Assembly (NCBI GenBank): GCA_003290165.1
Contig: QNQO01010766.1
Location: 1 to 64,000, forward strand
Origin: Berberis thunbergii
Lineage: Eukaryota; Streptophyta; Magnoliopsida; Ranunculales; Berberidaceae
Direction: 5' to 3'
DNA length: 64,000 bases
The notes under the pieces were generated by a model. It worked only from the letters and a program-made list of their open reading frames with translations, did not search any database and was not told where the DNA came from. Within the stretch, counting starts at the first letter, position 1. Every line of letters starts with the position of its first letter. A program made the translations under genes and the position numbers. Shown piece after piece: positions 1-10,997 of this stretch.

Positions 1-1110
1 ATATTATTTGTTCCCCAAGAGAATGGTGGATACTGTGGTTAATTTATTTATGGTTGACAAAGCGTCACCATAAAAGAGTTTTGAGGATTTATTTATTTTT
101 ATGCTCTTTTCCACAACTCCGAAGAAAAAAAAATGTGAAACGAAGAGAAATTGTTTTGTATACAAACTTGCTTGTATACGTGTGATATTATTATGGGTAT
201 GCATACTTGCTTGCATATCGGTGCACCGTTCCATGTGCGTTCGGTTGTACATGTAGATTTAGGAAATGTTTGCCTAGATCGAACTTTGGGTGAGATGACA
301 TGTTCCTCGATGTGGCACCCCACTTGGAACATGTACGCTCCGAGTGGTTTCGAAGGCAAGGGAGGCATACTTGGGTGAGGTGTGTTCGGCACAAGGAGGA
401 TAGTGCGATTGTGAAAAAGAAGCGAGATTTCTTTTTGTGTATATGTGCATGATTACCTTAAAGGAAGAAACTAAATGCTCATTCAATCATTGAATGAGAA
501 TTACATGTCTTCCTAAAGGTAGAAATGTGTTTTGTTAATATTTCAATAATAGTCTAATATGATTATGATTTGTATTGTTGTTGTATTTATGATGATTGAT
601 AACTCATAAATTTTATTTTATTTGTTTCTAACCGTTTTGTGCATGATGGTAAGTCTACTAACAATTTCTGCAGGTCAGACTTGCCATAGTCAACTTCTAT
701 AGCGTAAGTATTAGTAAATGCATATTATTTATTAGGATGATGACACCTTTGCCTCATTGAGGAACTACCTATTGGTGTGATGTTGTTGTTTGGGTTTAGT
801 TTGATGTTTATCACGCGCGATTTTATTGATTTTTGGATGAAGATTTCTCACACCAGCTTTATTGCTGACCCAAGTGAGCTTTTGCTTCTTGGGTACATTC
901 ATTTTGGAATGTAGCCGATTAAACTTTTAGGTTTAGAGATTTTTGGACAGCGTTACTGGAATTCATTAGTGGGGCTAGCAACGTCAGAGTCTCTTCGGGT
1001 TAGAGTTTTATTTGTTTCAGTAATTTAATTATGTTTTAGTTGTTGCTGCTATTTGTTTCTGTTTTAGTACTTTAATTATGTTTTAGTTGTTGCTGCTATT
1101 TGTTTCTGTT
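1..1110 (-). repeat. LTR-like dispersed repeat, copy 1 (runs off the left edge)
   Basis: Positions 1-430 match the reverse complement of about 53280-53712 almost base for base, and 740-1110 matches the reverse complement of about 52960-53250. This copy has roughly 320 extra bases (about 440-740) that the other copy lacks, and a tandem duplication of about 53 bases near 1018-1110. The other copy starts with TGTCATGCCTCGATTTTC, which looks like the end of a plant Ty3/gypsy-type LTR; the type is inference. The repeat ends abruptly at about 1110 inside an exon of the neighbouring sulfate transporter pseudogene. No reading frame of note is present. Confidence 0.75.
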
Positions 1111-4100
1111 GTAAACTAGTCTCACTCAATGATTTTAGCCTTTCTTCTTCCTCATCAATCCACCGCGATATCCTACAACGAAGTTGTTAACCGTTTAACA
1201 TCACAAACTTTGAAGAGTGAAATGTTTGGCTGTGTGAATTATATTGGAATGAAAAATATACCTTTCTCTCAAATAGCTAGCTAGAATTGGCAAAGTAGAT
1301 GGGAGCATCAATATGGAGAATGATAACTTCTGGAACATTCATAGCAGCTGGGTATTGACCCATATTTCTATAGCATGTGGAATTGAGAATGATGCCTACT
1401 GCCTAGAACACAAGTCATAGACCTTGCTACAAACAAGAGCACTTTCAGTACTGATATTGCAACCTGCATTCAACAAGTCCATCAAATCAGTAATGTTTTC
1501 GATGTGCCCGGTTAAGGCACAACTATGACTGGGCTAACTTATGTCCCGTTACACTAAAATGAACAATTAAGGATTGTAGGCATGGTTCTGTAAGGCTTGA
1601 TTACTTACTGCAATGACTAAGCCAATCTCAACACTTCCGAAGATGACACCAAGGTATGCACTCATGCAAACCACAAAGTCAAATTTGTCAACCTTCCATA
1701 AATGATCTGTTGCATCATAATCAATAAGACCAAGCATTGCAGCGATGATTGTTGACGAGAGCACCACTAGCGGAGTGTAATGGAATAGTGGGGTTAGGAA
1801 CAACAATACTATCATCACAGCTATTGCCATCACAATGTTTGAAACCGCGGTCTTGCATCCTGCATTGAAGTTTACTGCAGACCTGGATGGCCCTGAAATT
1901 CCAGTTAAACAGATCGTTTGTTAGGTCCATTTTTTTGTTCTTTGGCCATGAACCAAGATGTTTGGGCTTAATCAGCACAATAGAACGGAATGGACAGTCA
2001 GGATTAGATGGATGAAACTAAACCTGTGGATTAACAGTTTGCAAGAGGTGAAAGAGCCAGCAATGTTCATCATTCCAAAGACAATCATCTCTTTGTTCCA
2101 TCATTGAAATTTTTCAAGGTGGCAAAAACTTCTCCCAACTGGCAAGTCTGCAACTCCCTCCTGTGGTGAGCATCACCAGAGTGTATTTTAGCCCTAGGTC
2201 ATTAAAAATCTTTAAAATAACACCAGCGATATTATGTTAAATTATGACAAGGAACTTACAGCTAAATCGGTTAGCGATAGTGGGTTTTATACCCTTCTTG
2301 ACCTCCCCGAATCTGACTTTAAAACAAATCAAAACTTCTACTCGTACTTATCATCTTCAAGCATTATTATTGAAACAAAAAATATTAGACCTTCGGAAAC
2401 ACTACTCGTCGTTCTCATATGATTGAGTAGTAATGCTATCAGTGAGATATGAACTTACACAAAGTAAGGCCAGCATCATAGAATTTTTTTCGGAAAAAAA
2501 GAGATTTAGTATTCTAGACTTAAGAAGACACATAATACTGCATGAAAGTGAGAGTTGGGTCACACACACTCACCACTTGAACACCATGTTTTTCATGGCA
2601 TGAGCGAAAGAAGACTTCCCAAATCGACGGACGTCAGAGGAGCCATTGCTGAAATCCAAAAACAATCTTGTCGTCTTTGCTCTGTTTTTTTTTTCATCGT
2701 TATCGGTCAACACCATCACCATCAAAACAACACTTATTAAAGTAGTAAATGAAGAAGAAATAATGCATAGAAAGCAAATATAAAGATCCTTTCGAGTTCC
2801 TTCATTTACAATAAACTATTATTATTGGGTTCATCATATTGGTTTGGTGAAATGAATGAATTCCATCTTAGTTTAATTCATATTTTTTTAATGCTCATGT
2901 GACATGTTTCCCAACAAGCAACTAAACAATTATGTGCACTATATGTTGCTTATAAAGTGGAAGTAATCGACTCGTCCGGTCTTTTTCTTCTCCTGATAAC
3001 TACCATTTTGTTATCAAGTTTTGCTTTTGGAAAACAAGCACTACACCATATTGGCATTTTTGTAACATCCCCTAAAACAGTATCACTTTTGAAGTGTAAC
3101 AATTCACTTAACAACTTTACACATTTTCACAAACAAAATGATACAATAATAGTATCACCATGAAGAGTGTGATTATAAAAGTGATACTATTCATGGTGAT
3201 CCAACTTATTGTATCATTTTTTTGTGTTACTGTTTTTCATTTTTTAACTAAATTTAGTTTTGATTTGAAATTGTTTGGTGAATTGTAACATTTCAAAAGT
3301 GATACTGTTTTGAGAGTTGTTACAAAAGTGCCAATTTGGTGTAGTGAAGGTTTTATTATGGATCAGTAAATCGTAGATATCATCGACCACAAGTCTGACC
3401 AACTAAAGCGATAAGAAGAAAACTAGGAGCCATTGTTAAATTTTAGATAATTAGGATTAGATTAGTCTTTACCTCATGAGAAGAGAAAACTGTTTTCCTA
3501 TGAGTTTTTATCATGAGAATGAATTGATAGGTTAGCAACAAGACCGTTCCTTTAGTTTTCCAAAGTAGTTGGTGGAGTCTATAAGATATTTTACTACTGT
3601 TCAGTATCATGAAGTTGAGTTGATGATCCAAGGGGAGACTTGTGAGAGGAAAAAAAGGAGAAGGTGACAGCATCATTCAAGATAAATCCCTCAAGTTTTG
3701 TGTAATTCAATAATTTGATCTTTAGAAAGCTAGAAATAAATCAAGTTTAGCTGTTTGTAATATATATGCTAAAAGAATAGAACTTGACCAAGTAATTTAA
3801 AAGCCTATGATTTTGTATGACTTACAAAATATTGGTGAGCATGAGGAAGAAAGGGAAGCGAAGCAACATCACAATACACCACTCTCCATCTCCACTGCAA
3901 TAATCAACATCAACAAGTAAGGCAAATCACACTAAGAATGGTTAATTGTATAGAAAACAAATTATATAAAATCAACAAAGTGTTCTTCAGCATTTCCATA
4001 AACTTGTGACAATGACTTCTTTAATGCAAACTAAAGACCACCAGATTTTATCTACAATCTTATCTTTTTTTTGTTTTTTGGGAAGGCGAGTTGGGTTTTC

Positions 4101-5810
4101 AAGGATCCCATAACCTATGCCGCAGGTGGAATGCATCACAATTTGTGACTATATATACTTGCGTTATGAGTTCGCATTGATGTAATTACTCAACTAGCTA
4201 GCAGTTAATGAGTTCTGTTGTGATGATGCGCACCATATGACCCACAATTTATTATTTATTTTTTCAAATGAACTTTCCCAAAAAAAAAAAAGGCTTCTTG
4301 TTACTGCTCGTTGGAATGGACTTTTCAATGGTATTTCCCCAAACTAAGAATCACCAAAAATGTTTCCTATCAGGGAATTCTAGGGGGCGATGGATGGCAT
4401 CCATCCCTCGCTCTTTCCCTTGCTACCTAGAAGGACTCGGTTTTCCTTATAGTTCACTTTATACATCTTTGGAAAGCTCATTAAATAGGTTAAATATGAA
4501 AGTGGGACTGCTGATTGGGAAGGAAAATGCGAAGGGAAAAAGGTTGAGTTTGGAGAAAATTGAGGGGAAGGAGGACCCTGAGTGTGTTTGGCTGAAAATC
4601 TGAACGCACGACGGATACACAGATCAAGTTCCCATGGTGAAGTGTCAAGTCCAAGTATCCCTTTGAGCTGTTTGAAGCCCACACCACATGTTGCTGCTCC
4701 TGCCATGAACCCCACTATTGTTGCATGTGACAGGAAAATCCACAATGAACCATAACCTGCAATTTTTCAGATGTAAATGATAGTTTAATTACTGAAATCC
4801 AAAATGAACACAAATAAATACATATACATTTTATTTATTTAAGGGGTGGAGCTCTGTTAAGAAAAACTTATTAAACAACAATCCGAAGCGTTAATTATAT
4901 TAAGTACCCTCTCTTTGATTCCAAATATATTTAGGCAGTAATTTTTGTTGTCAACTAGTATGGTTCCTAGATCGCGTCAAGAAATAGTATTTCTTTATAT
5001 TCTAGAACAGTCATGCTTATGTCAATCCAAGGACTGGCCAGCTAAAACATTGACAGTCCACAACTGACATGCCACCAGCAATTTTTCAATTGTGTATTAG
5101 AGGAGTATTAATTCAGTATCACAGTTGCAGCAGCGGAGCTAGGAATTTACTGGAAAACCTTCTGTGATCAAAGCAGGGGAGAACTCTGAAACAGTTTGAT
5201 AAGAAAATGAAGGAAAAAAAAACCAAGACGAAATACAAACCTTAAGAATGCCTAAGGTAACTTGTAAGACTCCGGCGAAGAATATTGTTGCTGTGAAAGC
5301 AAGATGAAGATAAAGTTTGGGATTGTCAAGAGCATGGACCTCATTTCCCAACATGGAAGCCGGTAAGAAGCGATGGCAACCGCGGGCAGTCCCCACTACT
5401 AAATCTCTTGAACTCCCCATACCAAAGCTGGAATCTGCATTATATATATACATTTTAAATCAACTCAAATTCTACTAAAAAGCTATTAGCTATGCCTAAA
5501 AAGACCAATATTTTAGTTTACTGACATAGGCCTATAATGGGTGGTAAATTGGCTAGCTTTGCATAACTGATCCCTTGAGGGATAGCAAGACTAGCAATGG
5601 TGATACCGGAGATGAGATCAGCCTTGAAGAACTTGAAAGTGTACCACGGAGCCCATTCGAGGATTGGAAAGAAGTATTTGAAGTCCTAGTATGAGCTTCT
5701 TGGATGGTTTTTGGTTCTTGAATTGGCGAAACAGGTCGTCTGGGAGAAATGTTTCTTTCAATGAGGATTTTAGTGTTCTTGCTGGTCTTCACAGAGGGAA
5801 GCAAATTCGT
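1111..5810 (-). pseudogene. SULTR3-like: SULTR3-type sulfate transporter pseudogene, 3' end lost
   Basis: A group 3 plant sulfate transporter (SLC26/SulP family, multi-pass membrane protein) can be followed exon by exon on the minus strand. Exons, approximately: 5526-5810 (N-terminus, FKADLISGITIASLAIPQG), 5241-5434 (GSSRDLVVGT, NPKLYLHLAFTAT), 4585-4756 (FLSHATIVGFM, QLKGILGL), 3826-3894 (QWRW), 2574-2680 (FWISAMAPLTSV), 2024-2165 (GRSFATLKNF, FGMMNIAGSFTSC), 1609-1892 (SRSAVNFNAGCKTAVSNIV, PLFHYTPLVVLS), 1262-1402 (YRNMGQYPAAMNVP, IDAPIYFANS) and 1111-1172 (WIDEEEERLKS). Most borders keep GT-AG signals. Frameshifts are visible in several exons: an extra base after GLQ in the first, a lost A before the KEM motif at about 2110, and a TAGC duplication at about 1273. 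The STAS domain beyond 1111 is missing because the LTR-like repeat begins there. SULTR3 is clear; the exact subgroup member is not. Confidence 0.9.
3039..3346. mobile_element. CACTA-type MITE inside the SULTR3 pseudogene
   Basis: The 308 bp element begins CACTACACCATATTGGCA and ends TGCCAATTTGGTGTAGTG, so the ends form an inverted repeat of roughly 28 bases with few mismatches. It is flanked by a 3 bp target duplication, AAG at 3036-3038 and AAG at 3347-3349, the size expected for the CACTA (En/Spm) superfamily. The interior is a further long inverted repeat built around GTATCAC/GTGATAC motifs. There is no transposase, so it depends on an enzyme from elsewhere. Confidence 0.88.
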
Positions 5811-6499
5811 TGTAGCTCACGAATGGTTTGTTACGTTGGTGTCCAAAGTACCATGTGGTTCGTCATTATTGGTTGGTGGGCACTTAATAGGAAGCTACGG
5901 GGAGTATAACTTTTCACAATAAATTAACATAGTTAAGGTTCATTGATCTAGGTAGATTTCATGGAGAGTGAAGAACATATATATGTTTATTTCATTTTCT
6001 TATTTTTCATCGTATTTTAACTATTATCACATTCCTTCGAACACCCATTTCGTGTTTATTCACTCTATTATGAAATTTTTTTTTGTTAAAAGACAGTAAT
6101 TTTGACGATTGCTTATAGTACTAATCAGATCGAATACATTCTCTCGAGTTAAGTTTGTTTGTGAAGTGTAATTTTAAGGGTTATTTTCATTTAATCCCAT
6201 TATTTTATGGCTATTTTTATTTGGCCTCCATTAATCTTTGTATCCTGGTCTAATACTCATGATTGTGTGTTCAATTACGTTGACTAACAACTCCATCCAA
6301 TTTTTTCAAAACGGCCAACTTACATGCAAGTGTTTTGCACACGTTTATATAAAATCACATAAATCATGTTGTTTGATGATCATATTTGATCCAACGGTTA
6401 GGAAACATAGCATGTGGATCAATTTTTTTTACAAAACAAGATGATTGCCAATTAAAAGTTATATACAAACCTATATCATATGCACACGTTTTACTAAAG
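5811..6499. other. Unassigned AT-rich stretch
   Basis: No gene is supported. The start could include remnants of the SULTR3 5' end. A short motif TCACATAAATCATG occurs twice, near 6355 and 6502. Confidence 0.4.
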
Positions 6500-7085
6500 T
6501 CACATAAATCATGCTGATTCGTTTTGCTCAGTTTTATCCAAATGATTTCTTAGAAGTACAACTTGATGCTCTTGATAATCAGTTGAAGACATTTATTATT
6601 GATGTGAGGTCGAATAACGAGTTATTGAATTTGACAAGAATTAGCAATCTTGCTGAGAAGATGGTAAGGACAAAAAAAAAAAATTTGTATCATTTGATCT
6701 ATAGGCTTATTACTTTAGCCTTAATATTACCAGTTGCAACTGCAAGTGTCGAGAGAGTTTTTTTCTACTATGAAGATTGTCAAGAATCGATTACGTAAAC
6801 GTATGGGAGATCAATGGATGGCAGATAGTTTGATTACATATGTTGAGAAAAATATATTTAATGACATCGATGATGAGGTAATTATGCAACATTACCAGAA
6901 CATGAGAACCCGTAGAGAGCTTTTACCTAAATCTACTGTGCATTTACATTGACTCATTATGTATGTTTCTCTTGTAATACTTTTAAAACTTTATTTTAAT
7001 CATATTTATCTATTTATTTTAATAATTAAATTATCCATGATTTTTTTGCCCCCCCCCTTTGTCTGCAATCCTGGATCCGCCTTTG
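6500..7085 (+). pseudogene. hAT transposase C-terminal fragment, frameshifted
   Basis: Two overlapping frames, 6511-6798 and 6734-6952, together give the dimerisation end of a hAT transposase of the plant TTF/ZMYM1-like type. The first carries RFAQFYPNDF and LPVATASVERVF, the second STMKIVKNRLRKRMGDQW. The switch lies at a run of T just after VERVF near 6757, so a one-base slip has broken the frame. The catalytic part upstream is absent. A C-rich stretch followed by TCCTGGATCCGCC at 7070-7082 resembles the 3' terminal repeat of the same family, which supports this being the decayed right end of an autonomous element. Confidence 0.75.
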
Positions 7086-7200
7086 GACACCTTCATGATG
7101 TCTTGGCATTCCTTGATGTAGGAATGATTACTTTTGTCATTTGTTTTCTTTTTTTTTTTATCTTAAATAAACATCTTCGTGTTTGGCAAAAAAAAAAAAA
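7086..7200 (+). repeat. LINE (L1) 3' tail fragment
   Basis: A short piece ends TAAATAAACATCTTCGTGTTTGGCA followed by 13 A. The same tail structure occurs at about 31160-31280 on this strand and, reversed, at about 35205-35245 and 52503-52550. This fits the ends of truncated plant L1 copies. No target duplication was resolved. Confidence 0.5.
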
Positions 7201-7726
7201 ATTTGCAAGAAAAAGCTAAAATCAACCATAAGGTAAGCGAAAGGTATTGGTCTCAAATCTCGATAATCATCAGACCTACTAGTGTCATATTTGGGTGAGT
7301 TGTTCAACTGCTAAAGTCTGTCCGGTGTTTCATTTCTAATGTAGCCCACATTTTGAACTATTAGTTTTTTTTTATTTGTTTTATTTGATGAACCTCGTAG
7401 ATTCCCCTTTATGATTTAGATTTTTAATTGAGAGATGGGTTAGAGGGCTCCGTTTTTTTAAAAGAAAATAAGAAACGAAAGAGAGAACCACATACATAAA
7501 TAATTGTACATGAATGAAAATTCTTCTATTCATCCGAAGATTTTTGATGTACAGTATCCAAGCAACTTTAGGTTTTCTAGTTTTAGCCTTTGTGAATTGG
7601 GTTGGTAACATAATTGAGTAGTTAGTTTTGTATGCTATGTTAGTGACTGGTAATTTTTGTCACGTGATAGCAAGTTTATATACAAAGTAGTAGGTTGATG
7701 TACGTTGGGTGTAACTTTGTGTGGAT
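7201..7726. repeat. Tandem segment, unit 1, left part
   Basis: This is the left part of a segment of about 800 bp that is repeated in the window. It contains TTGCAAGAAAAAGCTAAAAT at the start, then CATGAATGAAAATTCTTCT and a run ending ACTTTGTGTGGAT. Unit 2 has the same order of sequence spread over 10876-10997, 17607-17764 and 20249-20960, and a partial third unit lies at 21160-21385. No coding potential is evident. Confidence 0.75.
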
Positions 7727-8620
7727 CAGGGGCGGATCTACTAAGGGGCGAGGGGGGCTTCCCTCAATTTTTAAAATATTTTTAATAAATATTTAACATT
7801 ACAAAAAAGCCAATTATATAATATTTAATGCAATATGATTACTGTTCATTTAACTACTTTCATATGTTTCTGTTAGCGAAGTGATTGAAAGTTTACAATT
7901 TTTAGCGAATGACCTGAGTTCGATACTCTTTACTCACGTAATTTTTTTTATTTTCAATGCAATTTTATTAATAATTGCAAACATAAAAAATCATTTAGTT
8001 TAATAAATAAATTATTTTCGGTCCTCTTGGAGCGTATGATTTATTATTATTTTCAATCCAATTTTATTAATAATTGCAAATATAAAAAATTGTTTGGTTT
8101 AATAAAAACTTATTTTCGGTCCTCTTGGAGTGTATGATTTTTTTATGGCTATTAACAATTATTATTTATGTCATTGTGGCCTACCCCTACGTATTTGTTT
8201 TCAATGCAAATTTATACGTAATTAAGCACACATTAAAGAATGAAATGTTTGCTCATAAGTGGTATAAAACATCAAAATGTTTTTGAAATTAATATCTAAA
8301 ATATTAACTATATAAATCATTGAAATTAGATACCATTAGGCAACTCATACAAAATTTGAGGCTCACGTTAACCATTTTTTTCTATGAAATTGTATGAAGA
8401 TCTTATTATTTTCGCAAATTTCATATTTTTTAAGCTTCAACTAGATACTTATCATAATTATTTTGTAATTTTATTTATATATTCTAGTTTTTAGGCTCAT
8501 TTTCCTTTGCTAAGATTATCGATATTGTGACCCTATTTTGGCTTAAAATTGGACTACAATGAATTCAATTTGGTATATGCAATGTATTTTTGATAGTTGT
8601 ATTTTTTTATTAGTTACTAA

Positions 8621-9660
8621 TAGGGGTGGGCACGGGACGGGATGGGAGGAGATACCCATCCCTATCCCATCCCGTTCATACGGGATCGGGACGGGATGGG
8701 AAAAACCCCATCCCGACCTCGTCCCATCCCAAAAGGGTTCGGGACGGGACGGGATCAGCGTGCCAATCTTCTTCACTTGCAGGCCCCAGTTTGCAAGCAC
8801 CCATGAGTATAATATAAAGTTTAAATGGTGGAACCCAGTCAGGGCTGGTGCTCAGTTGCCCACTACCAACTTGCATCTTCAGTAGACGTGATAAGCCTAT
8901 TAGTTAAAGACATGAAATGAAGTGTACTGATTGCATACAAACTTGCATCTTCAGCAGACGTGATAAACCTATTAGCTAAACTGAACTCTGAAACTCATTT
9001 ATCACTATCATTCTATCATCACCTCCGGCCACAACGAGCAATGCGTCATAACGTTTTGCAAGAGATAGGTCAAACCATACATCTTCATCAACCACTAACT
9101 TTTGTCATCTCAATTCACCATTCAAACAGACATGATCATTACCATAAAACATAAAAGGATATCATACCTAAAAGGTTTGCAACAAAATCAAAGTTCTCAC
9201 ATAAACCATATTAGACCCCACAAGCTCTGTCACTTGGGCACTTTGTTTAAGGTCTGATAGTATTATTTGCTACAATTACCCATTTCATAGTTCATCAAGA
9301 TTTTTCACAAAAAACACTCAAATTCAACAACTTGAATCTCTACAGACAACAACTCCAATTCATGGGTATCAACTGAGTTCCAATAGATAGGTTTCAAAGC
9401 CATAAACTTGAAAACTTTATTCTTTCAACAATTTTCAATAATTTGAAGCATCAAAATTATTAATAATTAAATAAAAATATTAATAAATTAGTTCGGGACG
9501 GGACGGGATTGGCGGGATTGAAAATCTCCATCCCATCCCATCCCATTCTAGTTCGGGACGGGACGGGATGAGATCGGGATGAAATTATTCAATCCCATTA
9601 AGACCCGAAAAAATTGGGACGGGACGAGAACGGGATCGCGGGATGGGATGCCCACCCCTA
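8621..9660. mobile_element. hAT MITE 1 with GGGAC-rich subterminal repeats
   Basis: The element of 1040 bp begins TAGGGGTGGGCACGGGACGG and ends GGGATGCCCACCCCTA. The flanking 8 bases are GTTACTAA (8613-8620) and GTTACTAG (9661-9668), a 7/8 target duplication as expected for hAT. Both ends are packed with CGGGACGGGAT and its complement ATCCCATCCC, the subterminal repeat arrangement often bound by hAT transposases. The AT-rich middle holds a short tandem duplication (ACTTGCATCTTCAG at 8869 and 8940). No coding sequence. Confidence 0.88.
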
Positions 9661-9716
9661 GTTACTAGCTCGGGTTGGAAACTGTTTTTTGCTTCGTCCT
9701 TGATAACTACTATTAT

Positions 9717-10273
9717 TAGGGGTGAGCACGGGACGGGATGGAATGAGATGGCCCCATCCCTATCCCATCTCGTTCATTCGGGATCGGGACGGAATAAACC
9801 TCATCCCTACCTCGTCCTATTTCAAACGGGATGAACACGTACTAAATAGTCTTCCAATAAAAATAACAAAAAAAGTTTTATCTCACATTACTCACACACC
9901 AATAATGTCAAATTTATATACATATAACTTACATCATAAATAATAATAGATATTAAATAAATAAATATTAAAAAAATTTTGGAAGACAAATAAATATTAA
10001 ATTTCATTTAGATTTCATCTTACATTTATTTAATTTCAATACATCCTAAACTTTAATTTAGAAGAGTATTTTGATTAAAATTAATAATAATTATTAAATA
10101 AATAAATTCAGAACGAGACGGGATTGAAAATCTTCATCCCGATCCCATCCCACTCTTGATCGGGACGGGACAGAATTGGGATGAGTTTTATCAATCTCAA
10201 AAGGACCCAAAAAAATCGGGACGGGACGAGATCGGGACGGATTCGGGATCGCGGGATGGGATGCCCACTCCTA
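9717..10273. mobile_element. hAT MITE 2, same family, perfect target duplication
   Basis: The element of 557 bp begins TAGGGGTGAGCACGGGACGG and ends GATGCCCACTCCTA. Its flanks ACTATTAT (9709-9716) and ACTATTAT (10274-10281) are a perfect 8 bp target duplication. It shares the terminal and GGGACGGGAT subterminal repeats of the element just upstream, with a different AT-rich middle. It is non-coding. Confidence 0.92.
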
Positions 10274-10303
10274 ACTATTATCAACTAATAATTATGAAAA
10301 ATT

Positions 10304-10527
10304 CTAGAGAGCCAGGCCCCTAGCGCCAGGGGAGGCTCTCCATTAATGAAGGATTCTCCAAATCAAACTCCATGGAGTGGTGTTCTTCGAGGTCTGTTAA
10401 TGGTGTTCTTCAAGGCATGTTAATGAAGGATTCTCCTCAGAACTCAAGATCTAGATCTCTTCAAGACCTCCTAGATCCCCTTTCTCTCTCCTAAAAATGA
10501 GCCAAAGAGCCTCCCCTGGCTCTCTAG
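10304..10527. mobile_element. Foldback MITE with CTAGAGAGCC ends, member 1
   Basis: The ends CTAGAGAGCCAGG and CCTGGCTCTCTAG are inverted repeats that continue inward as GGGAGGCTCT, with 14 extra bases in the left arm. A second member with the same ends lies at 31694-31807. The interior is built of short duplicated phrases (GTTAATGGTGTTCTTC). No target duplication was recognised, so the superfamily is not assigned. Confidence 0.65.
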
Positions 10528-10588
10528 ACGTGCTCAATAATTATTTGCCATTCCACCCCCCCCAACTAAAATCCTGGATTCGCCACTG

Positions 10589-10875
10589 GTATACGTGGAT
10601 TTACCATATATCCAAATTTGTGTGTGTACTGAAACATTGTTCATAAAATAAAGCGTATAAATTCAAATATAGTTTACGCATAGAAGTGACACCATAATAT
10701 TAGTTACATTTTGCTAATCAGCCTAGATACTTTCTTTTTATCAGGCATTGTGCTCTTTCTGTTGAGTATATTAATAAAGGCATTTTAAAAAAAATTAGTA
10801 TAGGCATTTGGGTGACCTCATTTTTAAGCGCACATCTTATCTCACATTTATCTTAACTGAAATAATATTTTTTAG
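10589..10875. repeat. Tandem segment, unit 1, right part
   Basis: This continues unit 1 after the hAT insertion: TACCATATATCCAAATTTGT, then AGAAGTGACACCATAAT and GGCATTTGGGTGACCT. The same phrases occur in the same order at 20785-20960. It is non-coding. Confidence 0.75.
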
Positions 10876-10997
10876 TATCCAAATTGCAAGAAGAAGCTAA
10901 AATCATCCATAAGATAAGTGAAAGGGATTGGACTCGCATCTTCATAATCATCGGACCCACTTGTGTCGATTCTGGGTGAGCTAATCAATCACTAAAG
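10876..10997. repeat. Tandem segment, unit 2, first part, with LINE target duplication
   Basis: Starts with TTGCAAGAAGAAGCTAAAAT, matching 7201 onward. Its last 15 bases, AATCAATCACTAAAG (10983-10997), are repeated at 17592-17606 directly after a poly(A) run, marking the LINE insertion point. Unit 2 then resumes at 17607. Confidence 0.8.

Larger units (their letters stand above)
7727..10588. mobile_element. Non-autonomous hAT element, host to nested elements
   Basis: The element starts CAGGGGCGGATCTA and ends TGGATTCGCCACTG, an imperfect terminal inverted repeat of the plant hAT kind (CAGNGGCGGATCCA). Related sequence at 20780-20800 (ACTTTGTATGGATATACCATA) runs straight across the insertion point, so it serves as a paralogous empty site. 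GTGGAT occurs at the left junction (7721-7726) and again at 10595-10600, which fits a decayed 8 bp target duplication with 4-6 stray bases at the right end. The interior is AT-rich without transposase and hosts three smaller elements. Its ends resemble those near the broken transposase at 6500-7085. Confidence 0.75.

Noticed and set aside
1567..1833. A free-standing 88-aa membrane protein
   Set aside because: It is one exon of the SULTR3 pseudogene. The frame runs past a GTAAGT donor at 1608 and starts after an AG acceptor at 1893.
5139..5453. A separate 104-aa gene
   Set aside because: Only the part 5241-5434 aligns to the sulfate transporter; the rest is intron read-through.
8620..10280. 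CRISPR-like array of GGGACGGGAT repeats
   Set aside because: The repeats are unevenly spaced, occur in both orientations at the ends of elements with hAT target duplications, and the genome is a plant.
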